NCBI RefSeq assembly: GCF_900188295.1 | Contig: NZ_FZNM01000002.1 | Coordinates: 310,001-374,000, forward strand | Direction of reading: 5' to 3' | Origin: Paracoccus sediminis | GTDB taxonomy: Bacteria > Pseudomonadota > Alphaproteobacteria > Rhodobacterales > Rhodobacteraceae | Length of the DNA stretch: 64,000 nt | In this document: positions 54,853 through 64,000 of the stretch, piece after piece | Layout: each line of letters starts with the position of its first letter | How positions within the stretch are numbered: the stretch's first letter is position 1 | Notes under the pieces: generated by a model | Seen by the model: only the letters and a program-made list of their open reading frames with translations | The model's database searches: none | Told to the model about the DNA's origin: nothing | Position numbers and translations under genes: made by a program

Positions 54853-55794
54853 TTAGTCCAGCGGTTTCAGCCGCGCCTCGATGGCGGCGCGCTTGCCTTC
54901 CAGAAACGGCGGCAGGGACAGGCCCTGGCCCATCGTGTCGCGTGGTTCGTCCACGTCGAAACCCGGCCCGTCCGTGGCCAGTTCGAACAGGTTGCCGCCC
55001 GGTTCCCGAAAGTACAGCGAGCGGAAATAATAGCGTTCGACCTCGCCCGAGTTGGGGACGCGGAACCCGCCCACGCGGCGCGTCCATTCGGTCAGCGCGG
55101 CGGTGTCGGGCACACGGAAGGCGACGTGATGGACCCCGCCCGCGCCCTGGCGCGCCGCAGGCAGGCCGGGCTGGACCGCGACATGCAGTTCGGCGGCCGC
55201 GCCCCCGTCGCCCATGGCAAAGACATGGACGCGGCCCTGCCCGTCCGGGCTGGCATAGTCGCGCACCGGGGTCATGTTCATGACCTGGGTCAGCACGGCT
55301 TGGGTCGGGGCCAGATCGGGCACGGAAATCGTGATCGGGCCAAGCCCGCGGATCTGGTGTTCGGCGGGGACCGGGCCGCGGTCCCAGGGCTGGCCCGCGG
55401 GATCGGGCGCGGCGACCAGGCGCAGGCGCTGGCCCTCGGGGTCTTCGACATCCAGGCTGGCGCGGCCGTCCAAGTCTGTGATCTTGCCGGTGGATACGCC
55501 CAGGTCCGACAGGCGCGCGGCCCACCAGTCAACGCTGTCTTCCGCCACGCGCAGACCGGTGCGGGTGATCGCGTGGGTGCCGCGCCGTTCGCGGGCCGCG
55601 GGCCAGTCGAAAAAGGTGATGTCCGTCCCCGGTGTGCCCGCCCCGTCCGCGAAAAAGAGGTGATAGGCCGAGGTGTCGTCCTGGTTCACCGTCTTCTTGA
55701 CCCGGCGCAGGCCCAGCGTGTCGGTGTAGAAGCGGTTGTTGCCTGCGGCATCGGCGGTGATGGCGGTCAGGTGGTGGATTCCGGTCAGTTGCAT
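54853..55794 (-). CDS. ring-cleaving dioxygenase of the VOC family (MhqO-like)
   Basis: 313 residues, two VOC modules: [20 protein letters not shown], then [13 protein letters not shown] and [10 protein letters not shown], with [11 protein letters not shown] near the end. Clearly paralogous to the first 300 residues of the fusion protein, sharing the HH(L/V)TAIT start and the ELATDGPG motif. Likely opens or isomerises hydroquinone-type rings. Start at 55794 (MQLTGIHH). First gene of the minus-strand unit, divergent from the LysR gene. Confidence 0.9.
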   Translation of the reverse strand: MQLTGIHHLTAITADAAGNNRFYTDTLGLRRVKKTVNQDDTSAYHLFFADGAGTPGTDITFFDWPAARERRGTHAITRTGLRVAEDSVDWWAARLSDLGVSTGKITDLDGRASLDVEDPEGQRLRLVAAPDPAGQPWDRGPVPAEHQIRGLGPITISVPDLAPTQAVLTQVMNMTPVRDYASPDGQGRVHVFAMGDGGAAAELHVAVQPGLPAARQGAGGVHHVAFRVPDTAALTEWTRRVGGFRVPNSGEVERYYFRSLYFREPGGNLFELATDGPGFDVDEPRDTMGQGLSLPPFLEGKRAAIEARLKPLD

Positions 55795-55870
55795 GGGGCG
55801 CCTCCTGTGGGTTGGCATCAATATGGCGCAGATGGGCCGTTCGCGTCACCCGTCTTGCGGGCAATGCGGC

Positions 55871-55887
55871 GTTCGGTTCTTGCGAAC
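55871..55887. promoter_or_regulatory. LysR-type inverted repeat between VOC gene and lysR
   Basis: GTTCG (55871-55875) and CGAAC (55883-55887) form a perfect inverted repeat with a 7-nt spacer. It contains the T-N11-A core expected for LysR-type regulators and lies in the 119-nt divergent gap, 27 nt before the regulator's start. Confidence 0.6.
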
Positions 55888-55913
55888 GGCCGGGGGCGGG
55901 CTATGCTGCCTGC

Positions 55914-56810
55914 ATGGACTGGTCGATCAGCGACATACGGACGTTCCTGGCGGTGCTGGATGCGGGCAGCATATCCGGCGCCGCGGCGCGGGCGGATCTG
56001 TCGAAATCCGTGGTCAGCAAGCGGATCAGCGATTTCGAGGCGGCCCTGGGCGTGGCGCTGTTTGTCCGCCATGCGGGACGGATCGTGCCCACCGACGCCG
56101 CGCTGGCGCTGGCCGACCGGCTGCGCCCGGCGCTGGCCGAACTGGTCGCCGCGACCGAGAGCGTGGGCGCCCAAACCGCATTGCGCGGACGGCTGGCCAT
56201 CGCCGCGCCCATGAGCTTTGGCATCCGCCACCTTGGCCCGGTGATCGCCGGGTTCGCCCGCGCCCATCCGGGACTGGAGATCGTGCTGGATTACGACGAC
56301 CAGCAGGCCGACCTGGGCCGCGCGGGCTTCGACGTGGGCCTGCGCATCGGCGATCTGAAGGACAGCAGCCTGATGGCGCGACGGCTGTGCGAAGACCCCC
56401 GCGTCTTGGTCGCAAGCCCGGATTATCTGGCCGTGCAGGGCGCGGTCGACGGGCCGGACGATCTGGCGCGGCACCGCGCCATCGGCTATCTGCACGCGCG
56501 GATGGGGGATCTGTGGCCCTTTGCCGACGTGCCGCCGCCGCCCTTGGGGCGGATTACCGCGAACAACGGCGACGCGATCCGCGATCTGGCCATCGGCGGT
56601 CTGGGGCTGGCGCTGCTGCCGTTGTTCATTGTCCACGACGCGCTGCGCGACGGGCGGCTGGTGCGCCTGCTGCCCGACATGGCCCCGCGCCCGCTGCCCA
56701 TCAGCGTGATCTGGCCGCCGGTCCGGCCGATGCCGCGCAAGACCCGCGCCTTCATCGACCATGTGGCGGCGGCCTTTTCCGAGGCGCCGCCGTGGCAGGC
56801 GGGGTTATAA
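55914..56810 (+). CDS. LysR-family regulator of the VOC/FMN-reductase cluster
   Basis: 298 residues: winged helix IRTFLAVLDAGSISGAAARADLSKSVVSKRISDFEAALG (about 7-45) and a type-2 periplasmic-binding-protein sensor domain (FDVGLRIGDLKDSSLMARRL at about 141-160). Belongs to the CrgA/DmlR-like branch. Divergent position next to a T-N11-A palindrome implies control of the VOC-reductase unit. Start at 55914 (MDWSIS), where the helix-turn-helix aligns normally. Confidence 0.9.
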   Translation: MDWSISDIRTFLAVLDAGSISGAAARADLSKSVVSKRISDFEAALGVALFVRHAGRIVPTDAALALADRLRPALAELVAATESVGAQTALRGRLAIAAPMSFGIRHLGPVIAGFARAHPGLEIVLDYDDQQADLGRAGFDVGLRIGDLKDSSLMARRLCEDPRVLVASPDYLAVQGAVDGPDDLARHRAIGYLHARMGDLWPFADVPPPPLGRITANNGDAIRDLAIGGLGLALLPLFIVHDALRDGRLVRLLPDMAPRPLPISVIWPPVRPMPRKTRAFIDHVAAAFSEAPPWQAGL

Positions 56811-56857
56811 GGGCGGCAAGGAATATCCGAACCAACGAAAAATGCAGGAGTCTACAG

Positions 56858-57040
56858 ATGCTGGTTGATCCGAATGCCCCATTCTTCCGGCATCTGTGGG
56901 TGCGCATCCTGTGCGTGGTCGTCCCGCTGGCCTGGGCGGGGGTCGAGCTTTATACCGGCAGCCCCTTTTGGGCGCTGTTGTCGGGGGCCGCCGGGATTTA
57001 TCTGGCGTTCGAACTGTTCGTGCGGCGCAGGCCGGACTGA
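56858..57040 (+). CDS. small two-helix membrane protein (DUF3329-like)
   Basis: 60 residues: PNAPFFRHLWVRILCVVVPLAWAGVELYTG-type first helix (about 15-33), second helix about 37-53 (LLSGAAGIYLAFELFV), then a basic RRRPD tail. Similar in layout to small alphaproteobacterial DUF3329 proteins; the assignment is from memory and uncertain. GCAGGAG precedes the ATG at 56858. Downstream of the LysR gene, same strand. Confidence 0.65.
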   Translation: MLVDPNAPFFRHLWVRILCVVVPLAWAGVELYTGSPFWALLSGAAGIYLAFELFVRRRPD

Positions 57041-57044
57041 GAGG

Positions 57045-58646
57045 TCAGGCGGACAGGCCGACCGCGCCCTTCAGCCACGCGAAGCCGTTGGCCGGCAGGT
57101 CCAGCACCTTGCCCGACAGCGTTGCCCGTGACGGGCCGACCAGATCCGTACTCTCCGAGAGGGTCAGGGTCGCAGGAACCGTGGACAGGTTGAAGACGCA
57201 GGTCGTCGCCTCCTCTTCCAGGCGGCGATGGAAGGCTAGGATCGGTTCGGGCAGATCGATGAACGAGGTCTCGCCCCAGCGCAGGGCCGCCTGCGCCTTG
57301 CGGAACGCAATGGTGGCGCGATAGGCCGACAGAACGCTGTCGTTGTCGGCCTGCTGGCCCGCCACGGCCCGCGCGGCCTGCGGCGCCTTGACCGGCAGCC
57401 AGGGCCTTGCGTCGGAAAATCCCGCATTGGCGCTGTCGTCCCAGACCATCGGCGTGCGGCACCCGTCGCGGCCCTTGACCTCGGGCCAGAAGCGCAGGGC
57501 CGGAGGATCGGTCAGTTCGGAATACTCCAGTTCGGTTTCGGTCTGGCCCAGCTCCTCGCCCTGATACAGGCAGATGGTGCCGGGAAAGGACAGCAGCATG
57601 GCGACCGCCTGCCGGGCGATGGATTCGGGCGATTCCGCATGGGGCATCCAGCGGGTGACGTGGCGGAACACGTCGTGGTTGGAAAACGACCAGCAGGCAT
57701 GGCCGTCGGGTGCGCCGTTGTGGACCCCTTCGATGGTGTGGCGGAAATGGCGAGCGGTGAAGTCCGCGCTCAGCATCTCGAAGCTGTAGCACATGTGCAG
57801 CCGGTCGCTGCCCGCCGTGTATTCCGCCATGATGCGGATCGAGGTGTCGCCGCCATCGCCCACCTCGCCCACCATCATGCGGGCGTCGTATTCGTCGGTC
57901 AGGCGCCGCATCCGTTTCAGGAAGGCGATGTTTTCGGGCCGGTTCTTGGAATAGATGTGGCGCTGATAACCATAGGTGTCCGGTCCCGTGTGGTCGGGAT
58001 TGGGCGGGTTGCTGCGCAGCCGCGTGTCGTGGAAGTAATAGTTCACGGTGTCCAACCGGAATCCGTCCACGCCGCGTTCCAGCCAGAAGCGCATCGAATC
58101 CAGCAGCGCGTCCTGAACGTCGCGGTTCCACAGGTTCAGGTCGGGCTGTTCGATCAGGAAATTGTGCAGGTAATACTGGCGCCGCTGCGGCTCCCACTCC
58201 CATGCCGGGCCGCCAAAGACCGAGGGCCAATTGTTGGGCGGCGTGCCGTCCGGGTTCGGGTCGGCCCAGACATACCAGTCGGCGCGGTCGTTGTCGCGAT
58301 TCCTGCGGCTTTCCGCGAACCAGGGGTGCAGGTCGCTGGAATGGCTGATGACCTGGTCGATGATGACCTTCAGCCCCAGATCATGGGCGCGGGCGACAAG
58401 CGCGTCGAAATCGGCCAGGGTGCCGAACAGCGGGTCGATGTCGCAGTAATCGCTGACATCATAACCCATGTCCTTTTGCGGCGAGGTGAAGATCGGCGAC
58501 AGCCAGATCGCATCCACCCCCAGCGACGCCACATGGTCCAGCCGCCGGGTGATGCCGGGCAGGTCGCCGATGCCGTCGCCATCGCTGTCCTGAAAGCTGC
58601 GGGGATAGATCTGATAGATCACCGCGTCGCGCCACCATTCGGTCAT
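57045..58646 (-). CDS. GH13 alpha-glucosidase
   Basis: 533-residue cytoplasmic GH13 enzyme, probably acting on maltose, isomaltose or short alpha-glucans. Region I VIIDQVISHSS, region II GFRLDTVNYY (catalytic Asp), region III VGEVGD (acid/base Glu) and region IV FSNHDVFR are all present; DSDGDGIGDLPGI is the calcium-type loop. Divergent from glgB, so it may degrade glucans stored by the glg operon or take up oligosaccharides. Start at 58646 (MTEWWRD) as usual for the subfamily. Confidence 0.93.
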   Translation of the reverse strand: MTEWWRDAVIYQIYPRSFQDSDGDGIGDLPGITRRLDHVASLGVDAIWLSPIFTSPQKDMGYDVSDYCDIDPLFGTLADFDALVARAHDLGLKVIIDQVISHSSDLHPWFAESRRNRDNDRADWYVWADPNPDGTPPNNWPSVFGGPAWEWEPQRRQYYLHNFLIEQPDLNLWNRDVQDALLDSMRFWLERGVDGFRLDTVNYYFHDTRLRSNPPNPDHTGPDTYGYQRHIYSKNRPENIAFLKRMRRLTDEYDARMMVGEVGDGGDTSIRIMAEYTAGSDRLHMCYSFEMLSADFTARHFRHTIEGVHNGAPDGHACWSFSNHDVFRHVTRWMPHAESPESIARQAVAMLLSFPGTICLYQGEELGQTETELEYSELTDPPALRFWPEVKGRDGCRTPMVWDDSANAGFSDARPWLPVKAPQAARAVAGQQADNDSVLSAYRATIAFRKAQAALRWGETSFIDLPEPILAFHRRLEEEATTCVFNLSTVPATLTLSESTDLVGPSRATLSGKVLDLPANGFAWLKGAVGLSA

Positions 58647-58768
58647 TCGGCTCTCCTGTGAAGTTTTGGCCATCGCTGCGATCAAACACCACCGGCGTGG
58701 CACCGGAAAGGCGGTTTCGGCGTTAGAACACCGATTGCCCCGATTTGCGGACGGGTTAAGGTGGGTTC

Positions 58769-60961
58769 ATGGGACAGATGCCGGGGATCGCACAGTTGAC
58801 GAACGACGACATCGCCGCCCTGTCGGGGGGGCGCTGCGGCCGTCCGTTCGATCTGCTGGGTCCGCACGACGGCTGGCTGACCGTTTATCACCCCGACGTG
58901 GCCGCCTTATCCGCCGTGACCGGGAATGGCGATGTGCTGCTGGACCGGGTGTCGGGCGACCTGTTCCGGGGCAGGGTCGACGGGCCTTATCGGTTGAAGG
59001 CGCGGTCCGGGGGCGGGGTCGAATGGGTATTCGATGATCCTTACCGCTTTGGTCCCGTTCTGGGCGAGGTCGATCTGCACCTGCTGGGCGAAGGCACGCA
59101 CCGCCGGCTGTGGCAGGCGCTTGGCGCCCATGTCATGACCCACGAAGGCGTGGCGGGAACGCATTTCGCGGTTTGGGCGCCCAATGCCCGGCGGGTGTCG
59201 GTGGTGGGTCCGTTCAATTCCTGGGACGGGCGGCGCCACCCGATGCGCCGCATCGGCGGCAGCGACGTGTGGGAGATTTTCCTGCCGGGCGTGGCCGAAG
59301 GGACGCTTTACAAATACGAGATCCTGGGGGCCGACGACGGGCTGCTGATGAAGGCCGATCCGGTGGGCTTCGGCAGCCAGCATCCCCCCGAAAAGGCCAG
59401 CGTGGTGCGCGATATTTCCGGTTTCGGCTGGAAGGACGGCGACTGGATGGCGGGCCGCGCGGACGCGCAGGACCGCCGGGCGCCGATCAGCATCTACGAG
59501 GTGCATCTGGGATCCTGGCGCCGCCGGCTGGATCAGGGCGGGCGGCCGCTGTCCTACAAGGAACTGGCGCGCGATCTGGTGGCCTATGCGGTGGACATGG
59601 GCTTCACGCATCTGGAACTGCTGCCGGTCAGCGAGTTTCCGTTCGACGGATCCTGGGGATACCAGCCGGTCGGGATGTATGCGCCGACCATCCGCTTTGG
59701 CCCCCCGCACGAATTCCGCGATCTGGTCGAGGCCGCGCACGAGGCGGGCCTGGGCATCCTGCTGGACTGGGTGCCCGGCCATTTCCCGACCGATGCGCAT
59801 GGTCTGGCCCGGTTCGACGGCACCGCGCTGTATGAACATGCCGACCCGCGCGAGGGGTTCCATCAGGACTGGAACACCCTGATCTACAACTATGGCCGGA
59901 CCGAGGTCCGCAACTATCTGATTGCCAATGCCCTGTACTGGCTTGAGGAATACCATATCGACGGGCTGCGCGTGGATGCCGTGGCGTCCATGTTGTACCG
60001 CGATTATTCGCGAAGCGAAGGCCAGTGGATCCCCAACAGGCATGGCGGGCGGGAGAATCTGGAGGCCATCGATTTCCTGAAGGACATGAACGTCGCCGCC
60101 TATGCGGGATCCCCCGGCATCATGACCGTGGCCGAGGAAAGCACGTCGTTTCCCAAGGTGTCGGCCCCGGTCGATGCGGGGGGCCTGGGGTTCGGGTTCA
60201 AGTGGAACATGGGCTGGATGAACGACACGCTGCGCTACATGAGCCGCGATCCGGTGCACCGGCGCTATCACCACGACCTGATGACCTTCGGGCTGATGTA
60301 CGCGTTTTCGGAAAATTTCATCCTGCCGATCAGCCACGACGAGGTCGTGCACGGCAAGGGGTCGATGCTGCGCAAGATGCCCGGCGACGAATGGCAGCAG
60401 TTCGCGAACCTGCGCGCCTATTACGGCTTCATGTGGGGCCATCCGGGCAAGAAGCTGCTGTTCATGGGCTGCGAATGGGGCCAGCCCGAGGAATGGAACC
60501 ACAACGGCGAGTTGAACTGGCCCGCCGCCGCCCAGCCTCGGCATCAAGGCGTGCAGGCGCTGGTGCGCGACCTGAACCGGCTTTACCGCGCGACCCCCGC
60601 GCTGCACCGCAAGGATGCCGAGCCGGAGGGGTTCCAGTGGGTCGCCACCGATCCGGCGCAATCGACCTATGTCTGGATCCGCCGGGGCGATGCGGGGGAT
60701 CCGCCGGTCGTGGTGGCCTGCAACTTCACGCCCGTGCCGCGCCCGGATTTCCGCATCGGCGTGCCGCGGGCGGGCCATTGGCGCGAGGCGATCAATACGG
60801 ACGCCCCGCTTTATGGCGGCAGCGGCATGGGCAACCTGGGGGGTGTGCAGGCCGATGGGACCGCGCAGGACGGCCAGCCCGCATCCATGGCGATCGTGCT
60901 GCCGCCCCTGTCGGTGGTGATCTTCGTCGCAGGCGACAGTGATAAGGGGGAGGATGTTTGA
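58769..60961 (+). CDS. glgB: 1,4-alpha-glucan branching enzyme
   Basis: Introduces alpha-1,6 branches in glycogen. 730 residues: N1 and CBM48 modules ([30 protein letters not shown] at about 129-158), then the GH13 barrel with [17 protein letters not shown] (nucleophile Asp at about 405), the acid/base Glu in VAEESTSFP (about 458) and [13 protein letters not shown]. Start at 58769. First gene of the glg operon; the next start lies 2 nt after its stop (or overlaps it if TTG at 60958 is used). Confidence 0.97.
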   Translation: MGQMPGIAQLTNDDIAALSGGRCGRPFDLLGPHDGWLTVYHPDVAALSAVTGNGDVLLDRVSGDLFRGRVDGPYRLKARSGGGVEWVFDDPYRFGPVLGEVDLHLLGEGTHRRLWQALGAHVMTHEGVAGTHFAVWAPNARRVSVVGPFNSWDGRRHPMRRIGGSDVWEIFLPGVAEGTLYKYEILGADDGLLMKADPVGFGSQHPPEKASVVRDISGFGWKDGDWMAGRADAQDRRAPISIYEVHLGSWRRRLDQGGRPLSYKELARDLVAYAVDMGFTHLELLPVSEFPFDGSWGYQPVGMYAPTIRFGPPHEFRDLVEAAHEAGLGILLDWVPGHFPTDAHGLARFDGTALYEHADPREGFHQDWNTLIYNYGRTEVRNYLIANALYWLEEYHIDGLRVDAVASMLYRDYSRSEGQWIPNRHGGRENLEAIDFLKDMNVAAYAGSPGIMTVAEESTSFPKVSAPVDAGGLGFGFKWNMGWMNDTLRYMSRDPVHRRYHHDLMTFGLMYAFSENFILPISHDEVVHGKGSMLRKMPGDEWQQFANLRAYYGFMWGHPGKKLLFMGCEWGQPEEWNHNGELNWPAAAQPRHQGVQALVRDLNRLYRATPALHRKDAEPEGFQWVATDPAQSTYVWIRRGDAGDPPVVVACNFTPVPRPDFRIGVPRAGHWREAINTDAPLYGGSGMGNLGGVQADGTAQDGQPASMAIVLPPLSVVIFVAGDSDKGEDV

Positions 60962-60963
60962 CC

Positions 60964-62220
60964 ATGGCCGAAATCAGATTGACGCGGCGCGCGATGGCCT
61001 TTGTGCTGGCCGGCGGACGGGGCAGCCGTCTGAGGGAACTGACCGACCGCCGGGTGAAACCGGCCGTCTATTTCGGCGGCAAGGCCCGCATCATCGACTT
61101 CGCGCTGTCGAACGCGATGAATTCCGGCATTCGCAAGATCGCCATCGCCACGCAATACAAGGCCCACAGCCTGATCCGCCACGTGCAGCGGGGCTGGAAC
61201 TTCTTTCGCGCCGAACGCAACGAATTCATGGACATCCTGCCTGCCAGCCAGCGGTACGACGAATCCATGTGGTATCGCGGCACGGCCGACGCGGTGGCCC
61301 AGAACATCGACATCGTGGACAGCTATGACGTCGATTACATCATCATCCTGGCGGGCGATCACATCTACAAGATGGATTACGAGGTGATGCTGCGCGAACA
61401 TTGCGAAAACCAGGCCGACGTGACCATCGGCTGCCTGACCGTCCCGCGGATGGAGGCCGTGGCCTTCGGCGTGATGGCGGTGGACGACGCGGGGCGCATC
61501 ACCTCGTTTCTGGAAAAACCCGCCGATCCGCCGGGAATGCCCGACGATCCCGACAGCGCGCTGGCGTCCATGGGGATCTATGTGTTCAACTGGCCGTTCC
61601 TGCGCGACCTTTTGCAAAAGGATGCGGAAGATCCAAATTCCAGCCACGATTTCGGCAACGACCTGATCCCCGACATCGTGAAGAACGGCAAGGCCATGGC
61701 GCATCGCTTCGACGTGTCCTGCGTACGCGCGCCCGGCGCCCCCGCCTATTGGAAGGACGTGGGGACCGTCGACGCCTTCTGGCAGGCCAATATCGACCTG
61801 ACGAATTTCACGCCCGAACTGAACCTGTGGGACCGCGACTGGCCGATCTGGACCTATTCCGAAAGCGTGCCGCCCGCGAAATTCATCCATGACGAGGCCG
61901 ACCGGCGCGGCATCGCCGTGTCGTCGATGGTGTCGGGCGGCTGCATCATCTCGGGGACCGAGGTGCGCAATTCGCTGCTGTTCACGCAGGTCCACACCAA
62001 CAGCTTCGCGTCGCTGGATCATGTGGTGGCGCTGCCCTATGTCACCGTGCAGCGGCGCGCGCGGCTGACGCGGGTGGTCATCGACCGCGGGGTGGTCATT
62101 CCCGAAGGCCTGGTCGTGGGCGAGGATCCGGCCGAAGACGGGCGGTGGTTCCGCGTCAGCGACGGGGGCATCACCCTGATTACCCAGGACATGCTGGACA
62201 GGCGGGCGGAAAGCCTGTGA
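60964..62220 (+). CDS. glgC: glucose-1-phosphate adenylyltransferase (ADP-glucose pyrophosphorylase)
   Basis: Makes ADP-glucose, the committed and allosterically controlled step of glycogen synthesis. 418 residues: nucleotide-binding [27 protein letters not shown] (about 13-39), [15 protein letters not shown], the glucose-1-phosphate site FLEKP, and a C-terminal beta-helix domain. ATG at 60964 chosen; a TTG at 60958 overlapping the glgB stop has a better-spaced GGAGG and is a real alternative. Overlaps glgA by GTGA. Confidence 0.96.
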   Translation: MAEIRLTRRAMAFVLAGGRGSRLRELTDRRVKPAVYFGGKARIIDFALSNAMNSGIRKIAIATQYKAHSLIRHVQRGWNFFRAERNEFMDILPASQRYDESMWYRGTADAVAQNIDIVDSYDVDYIIILAGDHIYKMDYEVMLREHCENQADVTIGCLTVPRMEAVAFGVMAVDDAGRITSFLEKPADPPGMPDDPDSALASMGIYVFNWPFLRDLLQKDAEDPNSSHDFGNDLIPDIVKNGKAMAHRFDVSCVRAPGAPAYWKDVGTVDAFWQANIDLTNFTPELNLWDRDWPIWTYSESVPPAKFIHDEADRRGIAVSSMVSGGCIISGTEVRNSLLFTQVHTNSFASLDHVVALPYVTVQRRARLTRVVIDRGVVIPEGLVVGEDPAEDGRWFRVSDGGITLITQDMLDRRAESL

Positions 62221-63644
62221 TCCGGGTTCTGTCGGTCGCCTCGGAATGCGCGCCGCTGGTCAAGACCGGCGGGCTGGCCGACGTGGCCGGCGCGCTGCCC
62301 GCCGCGCTGCGCCCCGAAGGGGTGGACATGCGCACCCTGCTGCCCGGCTATCCCGCAGTGATGTCGGCCTTGCGGGACGGGGCCGAGATTGGGCGCTTTG
62401 ACGACCTGTTCGGCAGCCCGGCGCGGCTGCTGGCGGGGCAGGCGGCGGGGCTGGATCTGCTGGTGATCGACGCGCCGCATCTGTTCGGGCGGGCGGGCAA
62501 TCCCTATCTGGGACCGGACGGGCGCGACTGGCCGGACAACCCCGAACGCTTTGCCGCCCTGTCCTGGGTCGGCGCGCATGTGGGCGTCCACGGCGCGGGC
62601 GGCTGGCAGCCGCAGGTGCTGCATGGCCACGACTGGCAGGCGGGGTTCGTCACCGAATACCTGCGCCAGATGGGCGGCGGCCCGGCCACGGTGCTGACGG
62701 TCCACAACATCGCCTTTACGGGCGCGACCGCGGCCTGGCGGATGCATTCCCTGCGCCTGGATCCGGGGCGTTTCACGGTCGATGGCTATGAATACTGGGG
62801 CGGCATTTCCGCGCTGAAGGCGGGGCTGATGGGCGCCGATGCGCTGACCACCGTGTCGCCCACCTATGCCGAGGAACTGATGACCCCCGAATTCGGCATG
62901 GGCCTGGACGGGGTGATGCGGCATCGCCGCGAATCGCTGACCGGCATTCTGAACGGCATCGATACAGATGCCTGGAACCCCGCCGCCGATCCGGCGGTCC
63001 GGCCCTATCGCGACCTTGATGGCAAGGCCGCCAACACCGCCGCCCTGCGGGCCGAGATGGGCCTGCCCGACGCGGACGGTCCGCTGTGCGTGATCGTGTC
63101 GCGGATGACGCATCAGAAGGGACTGGATCTGGTGCTGGAGGCGTTGCCCGCATTGCTGGATCACGGCGGACGACTAGCCCTGCTGGGTTCGGGCGATCCG
63201 ACGCTGGAATACGCGTTCCGCACCTTGGGCGAACAGAATCCGCATGTCGCCGTCCGCATCGGCTATGACGAGGGATTGTCCCACCGGCTGATTGCCGGGG
63301 GCGATGCGATCTTGGTGCCGTCTCGGTTCGAACCCTGCGGCCTCACGCAGATGTACGGGCTGCGATACGGCACGATCCCCGTGGTCGGGCTGACCGGCGG
63401 GCTGGCCGACACGGTCATCAACGCATCCCCCGCGGCGCTGGCGCAGGGCGTGGCCACCGGCCTGCAATTCTCTCCGGTGACGGCGGATGCGCTGCGCGGC
63501 GCGCTGGTCCGGCTGTGCCTGCTTTACAGGGACCGGGAAACGTGGTCCCGGCTGGTGGCGAACGCGATGGCCCAGCCCGTGGGCTGGGACCAGTCGGCGC
63601 GGGCCTATGCCGCGCTTTATGCAAGGCTGACGGCGGAACCATGA
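62217..63644 (+). CDS. glgA: glycogen synthase
   Basis: GT5 enzyme that elongates alpha-1,4-glucan from ADP-glucose. 475 residues: N-terminal [21 protein letters not shown] with the K-x-GGL motif at about 15-18, HGHDWQAG, and the C-terminal donor site [32 protein letters not shown]. Start is a GTG at 62217 inside the glgC stop (GTGA). Its own stop overlaps glgX (ATGA). Confidence 0.96.
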   Translation: MIRVLSVASECAPLVKTGGLADVAGALPAALRPEGVDMRTLLPGYPAVMSALRDGAEIGRFDDLFGSPARLLAGQAAGLDLLVIDAPHLFGRAGNPYLGPDGRDWPDNPERFAALSWVGAHVGVHGAGGWQPQVLHGHDWQAGFVTEYLRQMGGGPATVLTVHNIAFTGATAAWRMHSLRLDPGRFTVDGYEYWGGISALKAGLMGADALTTVSPTYAEELMTPEFGMGLDGVMRHRRESLTGILNGIDTDAWNPAADPAVRPYRDLDGKAANTAALRAEMGLPDADGPLCVIVSRMTHQKGLDLVLEALPALLDHGGRLALLGSGDPTLEYAFRTLGEQNPHVAVRIGYDEGLSHRLIAGGDAILVPSRFEPCGLTQMYGLRYGTIPVVGLTGGLADTVINASPAALAQGVATGLQFSPVTADALRGALVRLCLLYRDRETWSRLVANAMAQPVGWDQSARAYAALYARLTAEP

Positions 63645-64000
63645 ACCACACGATCACGGCGGGGCATCCCTTCCCGCTTGGCGCCTCGTTCGACGGGGGC
63701 GGGGTGAACTTCGCGATCTTTTCCCAACACGCCGATCAGGTGGTGCTGTGCCTGTTCGACGGCAAGCACCGCGAAACCCGGATTCCCCTGCCGGAACGCG
63801 ACGGGCACATCTGGCACGGCTACATCGCCGGGCTGGCGCCGGGACAGCAGTATGGATACCGGGTCCACGGCCCCTATCGTCCACGCGACGGGCACCGCTT
63901 CAACCCCAACAAGCTGCTAATCGACCCTTATGCGAAACGCCTGACCGGCGGACCGCGCAACCATGACGCGCTGTTCGGATACCGCGCGGGCCATCACGAT
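63641..64000 (+). CDS. glgX: glycogen debranching enzyme GlgX, 3' end outside window
   Basis: First 120 residues of a GH13 isoamylase-type debranching enzyme that trims limit dextrins. The N-terminal CBM48 module is visible: AGHPFPLGASFDGGGVNFAIFSQHADQVVLCLFD, GLAPGQQYGYRVHGPY and FNPNKLLIDPYAK. The catalytic barrel lies beyond the edge. Fourth gene of the glg operon, coupled to glgA. Confidence 0.93.
   Translation, partial: MNHTITAGHPFPLGASFDGGGVNFAIFSQHADQVVLCLFDGKHRETRIPLPERDGHIWHGYIAGLAPGQQYGYRVHGPYRPRDGHRFNPNKLLIDPYAKRLTGGPRNHDALFGYRAGHHD

Noticed and set aside
58907-60778. Minus-strand open frame of 623 codons
   Set aside because: Shadow of glgB; no recognisable motif and no ribosome-binding site.

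Overview
The window is GC-rich, densely packed alphaproteobacterial chromosome. Gene content points to the Rhodobacteraceae, most likely Paracoccus or a close relative. The evidence is a red-type (form IC) RuBisCO operon with its AAA+ activase CbbX and a divergent CbbR; the alphaproteobacterial flagellin regulators FlaF and FlbT; a DUF1217 flagellar protein; an IalB-family secreted protein; and a glgBCAX glycogen operon. This assignment is inferred from gene families only. No rRNA, CRISPR array, insertion sequence, integrase or prophage gene was seen. There is one tRNA, tRNA-Pro(CGG).

Layout. 1-7896: end of an unusual SDR gene, then the CO2-fixation operon cbbF-cbbP-(29-codon ORF)-cbbA'-cbbL-cbbS-cbbX-cbbE on the minus strand, with cbbR divergent and two candidate CbbR boxes between. 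cbbA lacks its whole middle (about 175 residues), and a 29-codon ORF sits where transketolase (cbbT) is usual, so the operon looks internally eroded. 7893-13115: flagellar block (flgD and fliK on minus; a rod-binding protein, a small helical protein, fliC, flaF, flbT and a DUF1217 gene on plus). 13344-24821: housekeeping and envelope genes (carB, exoD-like, YaiI/DUF188, dapD, LOG-family, rlmN, IalB, asparaginase, TauE-type exporter) with an AT-rich secreted-protein insert near 20.5-21.1 kb. 24935-37199: nitronate monooxygenase, serB, an NlpC/P60 peptidase with leucyl aminopeptidase, carbonic anhydrase, DedA, asd, a glycan unit (GT29 sialyltransferase-like, GT4, MFS), leuB with an EamA transporter, and tRNA-Pro.

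37222-43534: a tightly overlapping minus-strand operon (histidine kinase, response regulator, DUF2478, TusA, AEC transporter), then a plus-strand operon (free-methionine sulfoxide reductase, GFA enzyme, LysE exporter, RluA-type synthase) and an Rrf2 regulator with a strong inverted repeat at its start. 43535-43998 is the only stretch over 300 bases without an intact gene. It holds a decayed Lrp/AsnC regulator. 43999-48982: TetR regulator divergent from an RND efflux pump (adaptor and permease, no outer-membrane channel nearby).

50347-56810 is the most distinctive region: pirin, a single-chain fusion of a two-domain VOC dioxygenase with an alpha/beta hydrolase, a second VOC protein, an FMN reductase, a third VOC protein and a LysR regulator. 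The families match those of the Bacillus MhqR quinone-detoxification regulon, but under a LysR regulator. 57045-64000: an alpha-glucosidase divergent from glgB-glgC-glgA-glgX (last gene cut by the window edge), whose genes overlap or nearly touch.

Many adjacent genes overlap by 1-8 nt (ATGA, GTGA, TGATG), implying translational coupling. Four convergent pairs end on the same CTAG, which serves as a stop codon on both strands.
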